Positions 16,200-25,119 of a DNA stretch of 64,000 nt are shown in pieces. Source of the stretch: Actinomadura spongiicola (lineage in GTDB: Bacteria > Actinomycetota > Actinomycetes > Streptosporangiales > Streptosporangiaceae); the NCBI RefSeq assembly GCF_003432485.1, contig NZ_QVNQ01000003.1:372001-436000 (forward strand), read 5' to 3'. The position numbers were made by a program, and so were the translations under genes. A model generated the notes under the pieces. That model did no database searches. It worked only from the letters and a program-made list of their open reading frames with translations, and had not been told where the DNA came from. Position 1 is the first letter of the stretch, and each line of letters starts with the position of its first letter.

Positions 16200-16406
16200 C
16201 GAAGTCCGGAACCGGGAACCGGGGGGTCGATCAGGAATTTCTGCGGGGGGACCCGCCCGTCGTCGCGCGAAGTGAGCAGAATAGATTCTCTCGTGGCGGC
16301 GGGGGCCCGCACCGGCGCGCCCGCCCGGTCCTCCACCCGAAGGACCCGCACCACCTGAGGGGCGCCTCGACATCCGTGGCGCCACGACCCGGAAAGGGAG
16401 CGTCCA

Positions 16407-17798
16407 GTGGCTGACAACGGCCCCTTCGACATCGTCGTCCTGGGAGCCGGCAGCGGCGGTTACGCGTGCGCGCTGCGCGCCGCCGAGCTCGGCAAGTCCG
16501 TCGCGCTGATCGAGAAGGACGAGTCCCTCGGCGGAACGTGCCTGAACCGCGGGTGCATCCCCACCAAGGCGCTGCTGCACGCGGCCGAGGTGGCGGACCA
16601 GTCCCGCGAGGCCGCCAAGTTCGGCGTGAAGGCGACGTTCGAGGGCATCGACATCGAGGGCGTGCACGCCTACAAGGACAGGGTCGTCTCGACGACCGTC
16701 AAGGGCCTCACCGGGCTCATCAAGGCCAAAGGCATCGAGATCGTGCACGGCGCCGGCCGCCTCACCGGCCCGACCACGGTCGAGGTCACCGGCGCGGACG
16801 GCGCCCCCACCGTCGAGGGCCGGCACATCGTGCTCGGCACCGGCTCCGAGCCGAGGTCGCTGCCCGGGCTGGAGATCGACGGGGAGCGCGTCATCTCCAG
16901 CGACCACGCGCTGCGCCTCGACCGCGTCCCCGGCTCGGTCGTCATCCTCGGCGGCGGCGTGATCGGGGTCGAGTTCGCGAGCGTGTGGCGCTCGTTCGGC
17001 GCGGACGTCACCATCGTCGAGGCCCTCCCCCACCTGCTGCCGCTGGAGGAGGAGTCCAGCTCCAAGCGGCTGGAGCGCGCGTTCCGCAAGCGCGGCATCA
17101 AGTTCGAGGTCGGCACCCGCTTCGAGAGCGCCAAGACGACGCAGGGCGGAATCTCCGTCACGCTCCAGGGCGGCAAGACGATCGACGCCGAGCTGCTGCT
17201 GGTCGCGGTCGGGCGCGGCCCGGTCTCCGACGGCATCGGCCTGGCCGAGGTCGGCGTCGAGACCGAGCGCGGGTTCGTGAAGGTCGACGAGTACTGCCGG
17301 ACGAACGTCCCCACGATCTCGGCGGTCGGCGACCTGATCCAGACGCCGCAGCTCGCCCATGTCGGGTTCGCGGAGGGCATCCTCGTCGCCGAGCGGCTGG
17401 CCGGGCAGAACCCCGCCTCGATCGACTACGACGGCGTCCCCCGCATCACCTACTCCGATCCCGAGGTGGCCTCGGTCGGCATCACATCCGCCGTGGCCCG
17501 CGAGCGCGGGTACGAGATCAAGGAGGTCGTCTACGACCTGGCCGGCAACCCCAAGAGCAAGATCCTCGGGACGCAGGGCGAGGTCAAGGTGATCGCGGCC
17601 GTGGACGGTCCCGTCCTCGGCCTGCACATGGTCGGGGCACGCGTGGGCGAGCTCATCACGGAGGGGCAGCTCATCTACAACTGGGAGGCCCTGCCGAGCG
17701 AGGTCGCCCAGCTGATCCATCCGCACCCGACCCAGTCCGAGGCGGTAGGCGAGGCCCACCTCGCCCTCGCCGGCAAACCACTGCACGTTCACGGCTGA
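16407..17798 (+). CDS. lpdA: dihydrolipoyl dehydrogenase (E3)
   Basis: E3 reoxidises dihydrolipoyl groups of 2-oxoacid dehydrogenase complexes with NAD+. In this 463-aa flavoprotein the FAD motif GAGSGGYACALRA is at the N terminus, the redox disulfide is C45-LNRG-C50, the NAD motif is ILGGGVIGVEFAS, and the active-site HPHPTQSEAVGEA is at the C terminus. GTG 16407 is preceded by GGGAG about 7 nt upstream. It lies 36 nt before sucB, so E3 and E2 are probably co-transcribed. The 207-nt gap upstream contains a TAGATT hexamer near 16282. Confidence 0.96.
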   Translation: MADNGPFDIVVLGAGSGGYACALRAAELGKSVALIEKDESLGGTCLNRGCIPTKALLHAAEVADQSREAAKFGVKATFEGIDIEGVHAYKDRVVSTTVKGLTGLIKAKGIEIVHGAGRLTGPTTVEVTGADGAPTVEGRHIVLGTGSEPRSLPGLEIDGERVISSDHALRLDRVPGSVVILGGGVIGVEFASVWRSFGADVTIVEALPHLLPLEEESSSKRLERAFRKRGIKFEVGTRFESAKTTQGGISVTLQGGKTIDAELLLVAVGRGPVSDGIGLAEVGVETERGFVKVDEYCRTNVPTISAVGDLIQTPQLAHVGFAEGILVAERLAGQNPASIDYDGVPRITYSDPEVASVGITSAVARERGYEIKEVVYDLAGNPKSKILGTQGEVKVIAAVDGPVLGLHMVGARVGELITEGQLIYNWEALPSEVAQLIHPHPTQSEAVGEAHLALAGKPLHVHG

Positions 17799-17834
17799 CA
17801 AGCCGCACCCGTATTCCGAAGGAGTCGCTGAGAC

Positions 17835-19343
17835 ATGCCGGTCTCCGTCACCATGCCCCAGCTCGGCGAGAGCGTCACCGAGGGCACCGTCACCCGCTGG
17901 CTCAAGAAGGAGGGCGAGCGCGTCGAGACCGACGAGCCGCTCCTGGAGGTGTCGACCGACAAGGTCGACACGGAGATCCCCTCCCCCGCCTCGGGCGTCC
18001 TGACCAGCATCACCGTCGCCGAGGACGAGACCGTCGAGGTCGGCGCCGAACTGGCCGTCATCGGCGATGAGGGCGACGCGCCGTCCGGCGGCGGCGCACC
18101 CGCCGAGCAGCAGGAGGAGGCGCCCGCCGCGCCGCAGGCCCAGGCCGAGCAGCCGCCCGCCGCGCAGCAGCAGGGCCCGCCGCCCGCGTCGTGGCCGCCG
18201 CCCGCGCAGGAGCAGCCGCCCGCGCCGCCGTCCCCGGCGCCCGCGCCGCAGCAGCAGGCCCCGCAACAGCAGGCCCCGCAGCAGCCGTCCGCGCCGGAGC
18301 CGGCGCCCGCGGCGCAGCAGCAGCCCGCCGCGCCCGAGCGGGCCGAGGCGCCGTCCGGCGACGGACCGTACGTCACGCCGCTGGTGCGCAAGCTCGCCGC
18401 CGAGCACAACGTCGACCTGGGCACGGTCAAGGGCACCGGCGTCGGCGGACGCATCCGCAAGCAGGACGTCCTGGAGGCCGCACGCGCCGCCCAGCAGGCG
18501 GCCCAGCAGACCGCTCCTCCGGCGGCGCCCGCTCCGGCGCCCGCCGCCGCGCCGCAGGCCCCGGTCGGGCGGCACGCGGCCCCCGTGCCCGCGGGCGCGC
18601 CCGCCGAGCAGCTCGCGCTGCGCGGCCGGACGGAGAAGATGTCGCGGATGCGGCAGACGATCGCCCGCCGCATGGTGGAGTCGCTGCAGGTGTCCGCGCA
18701 GCTCACCACCGTCGTCGAGGTGGACATCACCAAGATCGCGCGGCTGCGGGAGCAGGCGAAGGCCGACTTCCAGGCCCGGGAGGGCGTCAAGCTGTCGTTC
18801 CTGCCGTTCTTCGCGCTGGCGACGGTCGAGGCGCTCAAGGCGCACCCGAAGCTGAACGCCGTCATCAACGCGGAGACGAACGAGGTCACCTACCACGAGG
18901 TGGAGAACCTCTCCATCGCGGTGGACGTCCCCGAGCGCGGCCTGATGGTCCCCGTCGTGCACAACGCGGGGCAGCTCAACCTCGGCGGCCTCGCGCAGCG
19001 GATCGCCGACCTCGCCGAGCGCACCCGCACCAACAAGGTGAACCCGGACGAGCTGGCGGGCGGCACGTTCACGCTGACCAACACCGGCAGCCGCGGCGCG
19101 CTGTTCGACACCCCGATCCTGAACCAGCCGCAGGTCGCGATGCTCGGCACCGGCGCCGTCGTGAAGCGTCCCGCCGTCATCGACGACCCGGAGATCGGCG
19201 AGGTCATCGCGGTGCGGTCGATGGTGTACCTGGCGCTGACCTACGACCACCGGCTGATCGACGGCGCGGACGCCGCGCGCTTCCTCGCCACGATCAAGCA
19301 CCGGCTGGAAGAGGGCAACTTCGAGTCCGAGCTGGGCCTGTGA
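17835..19343 (+). CDS. sucB: 2-oxoglutarate dehydrogenase E2, dihydrolipoamide succinyltransferase
   Basis: This 502-aa E2 has one lipoyl domain (residues 1-78, lipoyl Lys43 in [10 protein letters not shown]) and a long Pro/Ala/Gln-rich linker (about 80-175). A peripheral subunit-binding domain follows ([16 protein letters not shown]...GRIRKQDV), then a second flexible linker and the acetyltransferase core ending in [14 protein letters not shown] with catalytic His near 472. Actinobacterial homologues (DlaT/SucB) serve the pyruvate and/or 2-oxoglutarate complexes, so the exact complex is not decided by sequence alone. GGAG lies upstream of the ATG. A strong terminator follows. Confidence 0.94.
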   Translation: MPVSVTMPQLGESVTEGTVTRWLKKEGERVETDEPLLEVSTDKVDTEIPSPASGVLTSITVAEDETVEVGAELAVIGDEGDAPSGGGAPAEQQEEAPAAPQAQAEQPPAAQQQGPPPASWPPPAQEQPPAPPSPAPAPQQQAPQQQAPQQPSAPEPAPAAQQQPAAPERAEAPSGDGPYVTPLVRKLAAEHNVDLGTVKGTGVGGRIRKQDVLEAARAAQQAAQQTAPPAAPAPAPAAAPQAPVGRHAAPVPAGAPAEQLALRGRTEKMSRMRQTIARRMVESLQVSAQLTTVVEVDITKIARLREQAKADFQAREGVKLSFLPFFALATVEALKAHPKLNAVINAETNEVTYHEVENLSIAVDVPERGLMVPVVHNAGQLNLGGLAQRIADLAERTRTNKVNPDELAGGTFTLTNTGSRGALFDTPILNQPQVAMLGTGAVVKRPAVIDDPEIGEVIAVRSMVYLALTYDHRLIDGADAARFLATIKHRLEEGNFESELGL

Positions 19344-19379
19344 CCGTCTGACGGGCATCCGGCTTCCACCGGCACCGGA

Positions 19380-19415
19380 CCCCGCCGCGGCATCCGCCGC
19401 GGCGGGGTTCTTTTT
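19380..19415 (+). terminator. rho-independent terminator after sucB
   Basis: An 11-bp perfect stem (CCCCGCCGCGG and CCGCGGCGGGG) with a 6-nt loop is followed by TTCTTTTTCTT. It ends the lpdA-sucB transcript. Confidence 0.93.
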
Positions 19416-19556
19416 CTTCGGGTCCGCGCACCCCGCCACGAATCGTGCCCGTCCGGGCTCTCACCAGCGAAGACTGGCCCGAAAGCGAAGGCCGCTGACC
19501 CGAAAACGCGTGAGATTCTCAGCGGACGGCGGCGCCGTTCGGCCTAGGGTGGACCC

Positions 19557-20444
19557 ATGAGGGTCACCATCACGGGCTCGTCGGGCCTGATCGGCTCGGC
19601 GCTGGTGCGGTCGCTGCGCGCGGACGGCCACGAGGTCGTCCGGCTGATCCGGAGGGAACCGACCCGGTCGGACGAGGCGCGCTGGTCTCCCGCGGACGGC
19701 TGTGTCGAGGCGGCGTCGCTGGACGGCGCGGACGCGGTCGTGCACCTGGCCGGAGCCGGGATCGGCGACCGGCCATGGACGAAGGCATACAAACGGAAGA
19801 TCCGGGACAGCCGGCTGACCGGCACCCGGACGATCGCGGAGGCCATCGCCACCGCGAGCCGCCGGCCGCCCGTGCTGGTCTGTGGGTCCGCGATCGGCTA
19901 CTACGGCGACACCGACGGGCGGGAGGTCGACGAGAAGGCCCCCGCCGGACGCGGGTTCCTCGCCGCGCTCGTCCGCGACTGGGAGGCCGCCGCCGCCCCG
20001 GCCAGGGAGGCCGGCGTCCGCGTCGTCCACCCGCGCACGGGCGTCGTCCTCACCCGTGACGGCGGCCTGCTCGGCTCCACGCTCCCCCTGTTCCGGCTCG
20101 GTCTCGGCGGCAGGCTCGGCGACGGCGACCAGTGGACGAGCTGGATCTCCATCCACGACCAGGTCGCGGCGCTGCGGTTCCTCATCGAGAACGAGATCGC
20201 CGGGCCGGTCAACCTCACCGCCCCGAACCCGGTGACGAACGAGGACTACACCCGGGCGCTCGGCCGCGTCCTGAACCGGCCGACGCGGGTGACCGTCCCG
20301 AAGGTCGCGTTGCGGACCGCGCTGCGCGATCTCGCCGACGAGGGGCCTCTGATCAGCCAGCGGGTCGTGCCGCGGCGGCTGGAGGAGGCCGGGTTCCGCT
20401 TCGCGCACGAGGACGTCGACTCGGCCCTGCGCGCCGTGCTCTGA
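19557..20444 (+). CDS. TIGR01777-family NAD(P)-binding epimerase-like protein
   Basis: This 295-aa extended-SDR protein has the Rossmann motif TGSSGLIGSALVRSL at the N terminus, then VVHLAGAGIGDRPW, SAIGYYG (Tyr of the family), and a C-terminal DUF1731-type region VPKVALRTALRDLADEGPLISQRVVPRRLEEAGF. The family is widespread but has no assigned substrate. The ATG follows TAGGGT by 6 nt (leaderless). Its position between sucB and lipB matches Rv2216 in Mycobacterium tuberculosis. Confidence 0.93.
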   Translation: MRVTITGSSGLIGSALVRSLRADGHEVVRLIRREPTRSDEARWSPADGCVEAASLDGADAVVHLAGAGIGDRPWTKAYKRKIRDSRLTGTRTIAEAIATASRRPPVLVCGSAIGYYGDTDGREVDEKAPAGRGFLAALVRDWEAAAAPAREAGVRVVHPRTGVVLTRDGGLLGSTLPLFRLGLGGRLGDGDQWTSWISIHDQVAALRFLIENEIAGPVNLTAPNPVTNEDYTRALGRVLNRPTRVTVPKVALRTALRDLADEGPLISQRVVPRRLEEAGFRFAHEDVDSALRAVL

Positions 20445-20529
20445 CTTCCAAGAAACGCCAAAGTCCCAGCTGAATCCGCTCGGTGGTCGTACGGTGACGG
20501 TGAGACAGCCCGACCTACGAGGAGGGTGA

Positions 20530-21267
20530 ATGAGCACCGACGGACAGCCGCACATCCTCGCGATCGGCGGAGGGAGCTTCGTCCCGGACGGACGGGACGG
20601 CCACACACCGAGCCCGCTGCTGCGCTACGCGTTCGACCTGACCGGCCAGGACCGTCCCAGGGTCTGCTTCCTGACGACGGCGGTCGGCGACGGCGCCGAG
20701 CACGTCTCCCGGCTCTACGCCGCGTTCTCCTCGATGGACGCCGAGGTCGGCCATCTGGCGCTGTTCCCGATGCCCAACGTCACGGACGTTCGCGCCCACC
20801 TGCTCAACCAGGACCTGGTGTACGTGTCCGGCGGCAGCGCCGCGAACCTGCTCGCCCTGTGGCGGCTGCACGGGCTGGACGAGATCCTGCTGGAGGTGTG
20901 GCAGGAGGGCGTGGTGCTGTCCGGGCAGAGCGCGGGCGCGCTGTGCTGGCACGTCGGCGGCGGAACCGACTCGTTCGGACCGCGGCTGCGGCCGCTGACC
21001 GACGGGCTCGGGTTCCTGCCGTTCTCGTGCGGCGTCCACTACGACAGCGAGCCGCAGCGCCGCCCGCTGCTCCAGCAGCTCGTCGGCGAGGGGACGCTGC
21101 CGAGCGGCTACGCGGCCGACGAGGGCGTCGCGCTGCACTACGTCGGCGCCGAGTTCGTCCAGGCCGTCTCCTACCGGAAGGACGCGGGCGCGTACCGCGT
21201 CGAACCGGACGGACCGGGCACGGCGAAGGAGTTCCGGCTGGAGCCCCGGCTGCTGGCATCCCCGTAG
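20530..21267 (+). CDS. peptidase E-like serine peptidase (S51)
   Basis: This 245-aa class-I-glutaminase-like peptidase has the nucleophile elbow LSGQSAGALCW, the preceding VYVSGGSAANLL turn, and HYDSEPQRRPLL carrying the His expected to follow. Family members cleave Asp-Xaa dipeptides or cyanophycin products; the exact substrate is open. GAGGAGG lies just upstream of the ATG. It is not part of the usual lip-gene neighbourhood and looks like a local insertion between the TIGR01777 gene and lipB. Confidence 0.9.
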   Translation: MSTDGQPHILAIGGGSFVPDGRDGHTPSPLLRYAFDLTGQDRPRVCFLTTAVGDGAEHVSRLYAAFSSMDAEVGHLALFPMPNVTDVRAHLLNQDLVYVSGGSAANLLALWRLHGLDEILLEVWQEGVVLSGQSAGALCWHVGGGTDSFGPRLRPLTDGLGFLPFSCGVHYDSEPQRRPLLQQLVGEGTLPSGYAADEGVALHYVGAEFVQAVSYRKDAGAYRVEPDGPGTAKEFRLEPRLLASP

Positions 21268-21303
21268 GCGCCGATCGTTCCGCGAGGCCGTAGGCTGGCT
21301 CGT

Positions 21304-22035
21304 GTGAGCGATGTGGGCGTACGCGAGCTTGTGGTGGTGCACGCGGGGTTCGGCGCGGCGGCCGTCCCTTACGAGGAGGGGTGGGAGCTGCAACGACGCA
21401 CCCACGCCCTGCGGGTCGACGACGCGATCCCCGACACCGTCCTGCTCATGGAGCATCGGCCCGTCTACACGGCGGGCAAGCGGACCGCGCTCGCCGACCG
21501 GCCGCTCGGCGACCCCGGCGCCCCGGTCGTAAACGTGGACCGCGGCGGCAAGATCACTTGGCACGGTCCGGGGCAGCTCACCGGCTACCCGATCGTCCGG
21601 CTGACCGACCCGAGGGACGTCGTCGGCTACGTCCGGCTGCTGGAGCGGATGATGATGGACGTCTGCGCCGAACTCGGCCTGGCGACCGTCACGGTGGAGG
21701 GACGCAGCGGCGTCTGGGTGCCCGGCGCCCCCGACCGCAAGATCGGCTCGATCGGGATCCGGGTGGCGCGGGGCGTCGCGATGCACGGGTTCATGCTGAA
21801 CTGCGACAACGATCTGGGCTGGTTCGACAAGATCGTCCCCTGCGGGATCCGGGACGCGGGGTCCACGAACCTCAGCCGGGAGCTCGGGCGGGACGTCACG
21901 GTCGCCGAGGTCGTGCCGCGGGTGGAGCGGCACCTGGCCGCGGTGCTCGGCGCGGACGGCACCCTGCACCGCACGACGGCCCAGCTGGAGGCCCTGCGGG
22001 GCGCTCAGCCCGCGGCGGCGGCCATCACCTTGTAG
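21304..22035 (+). CDS. lipB: octanoyltransferase LipB
   Basis: LipB transfers octanoyl from acyl-carrier protein to lipoyl domains such as SucB. The 243-aa protein shows [36 protein letters not shown] with the catalytic Lys, and IVPCGI with the catalytic Cys. GTG 21304 is 7 nt after TAGGCT (leaderless). The 3' end overlaps the convergent DUF1877 gene by 31 bp. lipA follows after that gene. Confidence 0.96.
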   Translation: MSDVGVRELVVVHAGFGAAAVPYEEGWELQRRTHALRVDDAIPDTVLLMEHRPVYTAGKRTALADRPLGDPGAPVVNVDRGGKITWHGPGQLTGYPIVRLTDPRDVVGYVRLLERMMMDVCAELGLATVTVEGRSGVWVPGAPDRKIGSIGIRVARGVAMHGFMLNCDNDLGWFDKIVPCGIRDAGSTNLSRELGRDVTVAEVVPRVERHLAAVLGADGTLHRTTAQLEALRGAQPAAAAITL

Positions 22036-22517
22036 ACGGCCTGGCCTTCGGTCGCGGCGGCCTGGAAGAACTGCGTAAGGCCCCGGTAGGCGGGTTCTAG
22101 GACCCGGTCGCGGGCGGCGGCGTCGAGCCGGTCCGCGTCCTGGACCCCGGCCTCGCTCATCGCCGCGGGGTCGTAGCGTCCGGCGAGCTCGGTGAACGGC
22201 GTCGCGACGAGATGGTCGGCGGCGGGCTTCACCCGGTCCGGCGCCAGGTAGATCACGTCCATGCCGAGTTCGTCCGCGCCGTCCTCGGTGAGCAGCCGCC
22301 CGCCGCACACGATGTCCGACTCGGGCTGGCGTCCCTCCCACGGGTCGCCGGTGCAGAGGTAGTGCATCGCCTGCCACGCCCGGCCGATGTCGAACAGCGC
22401 GGCCGCGCCGCGGCGACGCCAGTGGGCGTCGCCGAAGATGTGGCGGGCGATCCGGCCGGGATCGGGCTCGCCTTCCAGCACCGGCGGCACCCTGAGGTAC
22501 GACATTGCCAGGCCCAC
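22005..22517 (-). CDS. DUF1877 (YfbM-like) protein
   Basis: The 170-aa soluble protein matches the DUF1877 pattern: [20 protein letters not shown] helix, then [36 protein letters not shown], and a C-terminal [23 protein letters not shown]. The function is unknown. GTG 22517 is supported by AGGAGG 6 nt upstream; an in-frame ATG four codons later is possible. It is inserted in the antisense orientation between lipB and lipA, which are otherwise adjacent in mycobacteria. Confidence 0.88.
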   Translation of the reverse strand: MGLAMSYLRVPPVLEGEPDPGRIARHIFGDAHWRRRGAAALFDIGRAWQAMHYLCTGDPWEGRQPESDIVCGGRLLTEDGADELGMDVIYLAPDRVKPAADHLVATPFTELAGRYDPAAMSEAGVQDADRLDAAARDRVLEPAYRGLTQFFQAAATEGQAVYKVMAAAAG

Positions 22518-22770
22518 TGCGGTCCTCCTGCTGACGCTGTTGCGTGACGACAGGGAGTCACCTTAGAGAGGTCCACCGTGGTCCACGGCCGAAACGACAC
22601 GAATCGACCGGGCGGCGAAGGTACTGTCATACGTTCGATACCGCACCGATACGGCTTCGAGCCCCGCCGGACGGCCCCGGCCCGGTGCCGTGCGCCGGAA
22701 GACGAAGCCACCATATGCCCGGAACGGCCCGGTGTGCCGATGCCGCTGACCGGGACGTACGCTGGGACCC

Positions 22771-23697
22771 GTGACGACGGTGACACCTGAGGGACGCAGG
22801 CTACTTCGCGTCGAGGCACGCAACAGCCAGACCCCCATCGAACGCAAGCCCGACTGGATCAAGACGCGGCTGAAGATGGGCCCGCAGTACCGGGAGCTCA
22901 GCGGCCTGGTGAAGGCGGAGGGCCTGCACACGGTGTGCCAGGAGGCCGGCTGTCCCAACATCTACGAGTGCTGGGAGGACCGCGAGGCCACGTTCCTCAT
23001 CGGCGGTGACCAGTGCACCCGGCGCTGCGACTTCTGCCAGATCGACACCGGGAGACCCGCCGAGCTCGACCGTGACGAGCCGCGCCGCGTCGCCGAGTCC
23101 GTCGCGACGATGGGCCTGAAGTACGCGACCGTGACCGGCGTCGCCCGCGACGACCTGGACGACGGCGGCGCCTGGCTGTACGCCGAGACCGTCCGGGCGA
23201 TCCACGCCGCGGTCCCCGGCTGCGGCGTCGAACTGCTGATCCCGGACTTCAACGCCGTCCCCGAGCAGCTCGCCGAGGTGTTCTCGTCCCGCCCGGAGGT
23301 CCTGGCGCACAACGTGGAGACCGTTCCGCGGATCTTCAAGCGGATCCGTCCCGCGTTCCGCTACGAGCGTTCCCTTGAGGTCATCACCCGCGCCCGCGAG
23401 GACGGCCTGGTCACCAAGTCGAACCTCATCCTCGGCATGGGCGAGACCCGCGAGGAGGTCTCGCAGGCCCTGCGTGACCTGCACGAGGCGGGCTGCGAGC
23501 TGATCACGATCACCCAGTATCTGCGGCCGAGCGCCCGCCACCACCCGGTGGAGCGGTGGGTGAAGCCGGAGGAGTTCGTGGAGCTGTCCGCCGAGGCGGA
23601 GGAGATCGGCTTCGCCGGTGTCATGTCCGGGCCGCTGGTGCGCTCCAGCTACCGCGCCGGCCGCCTCTACCGGCAGGCCGTCGAGGCGCGGGCGTAG
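22771..23697 (+). CDS. lipA: lipoyl synthase LipA
   Basis: LipA is a radical-SAM enzyme that inserts two sulfurs into octanoyl groups. The auxiliary [4Fe-4S] cluster motif C56-X4-C61-X5-C67 and the radical-SAM motif C82-X3-C86-X2-C89 (CTRRCDFC) are both intact, as is the C-terminal RSSYRAG carrying the Ser ligand. The 308-aa length is normal. GTG 22771 lies 7 nt after TACGCT (leaderless). The 253-nt gap upstream holds this promoter and that of the divergent DUF1877 gene. Confidence 0.97.
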   Translation: MTTVTPEGRRLLRVEARNSQTPIERKPDWIKTRLKMGPQYRELSGLVKAEGLHTVCQEAGCPNIYECWEDREATFLIGGDQCTRRCDFCQIDTGRPAELDRDEPRRVAESVATMGLKYATVTGVARDDLDDGGAWLYAETVRAIHAAVPGCGVELLIPDFNAVPEQLAEVFSSRPEVLAHNVETVPRIFKRIRPAFRYERSLEVITRAREDGLVTKSNLILGMGETREEVSQALRDLHEAGCELITITQYLRPSARHHPVERWVKPEEFVELSAEAEEIGFAGVMSGPLVRSSYRAGRLYRQAVEARA

Positions 23698-23763
23698 TTC
23701 GGGAGCCGCCCGGACGTCCAGGGGCTGTCGGGACGGCGGCCCGACCCGACTATTCTTGTGTCC

Positions 23764-24459
23764 ATGTCGAAAACGCCCACGGACGAGGCCCAGGAGCGTC
23801 CGGGCCGCCTCAAGCAGATCCGCATGGTCGCGCAGGTGCTCCGGCAGGCCGACCCGAAGGCCCTGCCGATCGTGTTCGCCTCCGCGCTCGGCACCCTGGT
23901 CGTCGTCGTCCTCATCGGGCTGATCTTCGACCAGCTGTGGTTCTTCATCCCGCTGGGCGTCCTGGCGTCCCTCGCCGTCGGCATGATCGTCTTCGGTCAG
24001 CTGGCGCAGCGCGCGCAGTACAAGGTGATCGCCGGGCAGCCGGGCGCGGCCGCCGCGATCCTGAAGAACATGCGCGGCAACTGGACGGTCACCGAGGCCG
24101 TCAGCGGGAACCGCAACCTCGACATGGTGCACCGCGCGGTGGGACGTCCCGGCGTGGTCCTGGTCTCGGAGGGTCCGCGCAACCGCGTCGGGCCGCTCCT
24201 CGGCGCCGAGAAGAAGCGGCTCTCCCGCGCCGCGCAGCAGGTGCCGATCTATGACGTGCAGGTCGGCACCGACGAGGGCCAGATCCCCGTGGACCGCCTC
24301 CAGCGCCACCTGATGAAGCTGCCCCGCAACCTCACCAAGGGGCAGGTGGCGGAGCTGAACGACCGGTTGCAGGCGCTTCCCCGGTCGATGCAGATGCCGA
24401 AGGGGCCCATTCCCAAGGGCGCGAAGATGCCGAAGGGCCCGAAGCCGAAGATGCGCTGA
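23764..24459 (+). CDS. DUF4191 membrane protein
   Basis: This 231-aa protein has two transmembrane helices (about residues 40-85), a conserved cytoplasmic domain (AAAAILKNMRGNWTVTEAVSGNRNLDMVHR, then RPGVVLVSEGPRNRVGPLL) and a Pro/Lys-rich tail with MPKGPIPKGAKMPKGPKPK repeats. The family is actinobacterial with no known function. The ATG at 23764 is 7 nt after TATTCT, so it is preferred over GTG 23758. It sits in the same place as Rv2219, between lipA and the RDD gene. Confidence 0.92.
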   Translation: MSKTPTDEAQERPGRLKQIRMVAQVLRQADPKALPIVFASALGTLVVVVLIGLIFDQLWFFIPLGVLASLAVGMIVFGQLAQRAQYKVIAGQPGAAAAILKNMRGNWTVTEAVSGNRNLDMVHRAVGRPGVVLVSEGPRNRVGPLLGAEKKRLSRAAQQVPIYDVQVGTDEGQIPVDRLQRHLMKLPRNLTKGQVAELNDRLQALPRSMQMPKGPIPKGAKMPKGPKPKMR

Positions 24460-24469
24460 CCTCACGGGG

Positions 24470-24489
24470 GCGCCCCTTTCGGGGCGCTT
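24470..24489 (+). terminator. hairpin terminator between convergent genes
   Basis: GCGCCCC and GGGGCGC arms enclose a TTTC loop directly after the DUF4191 stop, followed by TTCC. It is positioned to end both the DUF4191 and RDD transcripts. Confidence 0.75.
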
Positions 24490-24503
24490 CCGCCCAGAGG
24501 TCC

Positions 24504-24977
24504 TCAGAGTGTGACGACGACGGTGTTGCTCGCCCGGTCGTGGAGCCCCCGGTAGTCGCGGTCCCACAGGAGCGCGGGCACGACCAGGACCAGCAGCAGC
24601 GTCCTGGCCAGGGCCCAGCCGAGGCCGACGGGCCGTCCGTCCAGCCGGGCGACGCGGACACCGCAGATCCGCTTGCCGATCGTCACGCCGATGAACGCGG
24701 TCAGCACCCACGTCTGGAGCGCGAAGATGATCAGGGTCCACATGCTGCGCTCCGCCGGGTTCCAGCCGAACGACCGCGCCAGGAGGCTCGCGACCAGCAT
24801 CGACAGGCCCCAGTCGATGAACAGCGCGACCACCCGCCGACCGTAGGGGGCGACGGCGCCGCTACCGCTCTCGGGGAGGTTGAGCCGCTCCCCCGGCTTC
24901 CCGAGATCGACCCCTGCCGAGGGCGCCCCGCCGAGCCACGTCTGTGTCCACCGCGGCCCGCCTTTACCACTGCTCAT
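24504..24977 (-). CDS. RDD-family membrane protein
   Basis: This 157-aa protein has the RDD arrangement: YGRRVVALFIDWGLSMLVASLLA (helix 1 with Arg and Asp), TLIIFALQTWVLTAFIGVTIGKRICGVRV (helix 2 plus conserved GKR), and ALARTLLLVLVVPALLWDRDYRGLHDRASNTVVV (helix 3, Asp and the terminal DRAS motif). Transport of an unknown solute has been suggested for the family. The ATG is 7 nt after TAGCGT on the minus strand (leaderless). It is divergent from glnA, as in mycobacteria. Confidence 0.93.
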   Translation of the reverse strand: MSSGKGGPRWTQTWLGGAPSAGVDLGKPGERLNLPESGSGAVAPYGRRVVALFIDWGLSMLVASLLARSFGWNPAERSMWTLIIFALQTWVLTAFIGVTIGKRICGVRVARLDGRPVGLGWALARTLLLVLVVPALLWDRDYRGLHDRASNTVVVTL

Positions 24978-25032
24978 GGCCTCTACGCTATCCCGTCGCC
25001 CGGTGAGCCCGGACCCGGCTCCCGCCGGGCGC

Positions 25033-25070
25033 GTAACACGGCGGAAACATATGAGACACCACCGGGAAAC
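25033..25070 (+). promoter_or_regulatory. GlnR box upstream of glnA
   Basis: The sequence reads GTAAC-n6-GAAAC-n6-GACAC-n6-GAAAC with every spacer exactly six bases, matching the published GlnR consensus gTnAC-n6-GaAAC-n6-GTnAC-n6-GAAAC-type site of actinomycetes at nearly every position. It lies just upstream of a TAGCCT -10 hexamer at 25081-25086, where an activator would bind. It strongly predicts nitrogen-limited induction of glnA. Confidence 0.88.
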
Positions 25071-25119
25071 GGCGCCGTCCTAGCCTGCCAGGAGCCGAGT
25101 ATCGCCCCGAGGAGGCCTG

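Noticed and set aside
14706..19439. 1577-codon open frame on the minus strand opposite pepA, lpdA and sucB
   Set aside because: It runs antisense to three well-defined enzymes, has the Arg/Gly/Asp composition of a high-GC shadow frame and shows no domains.
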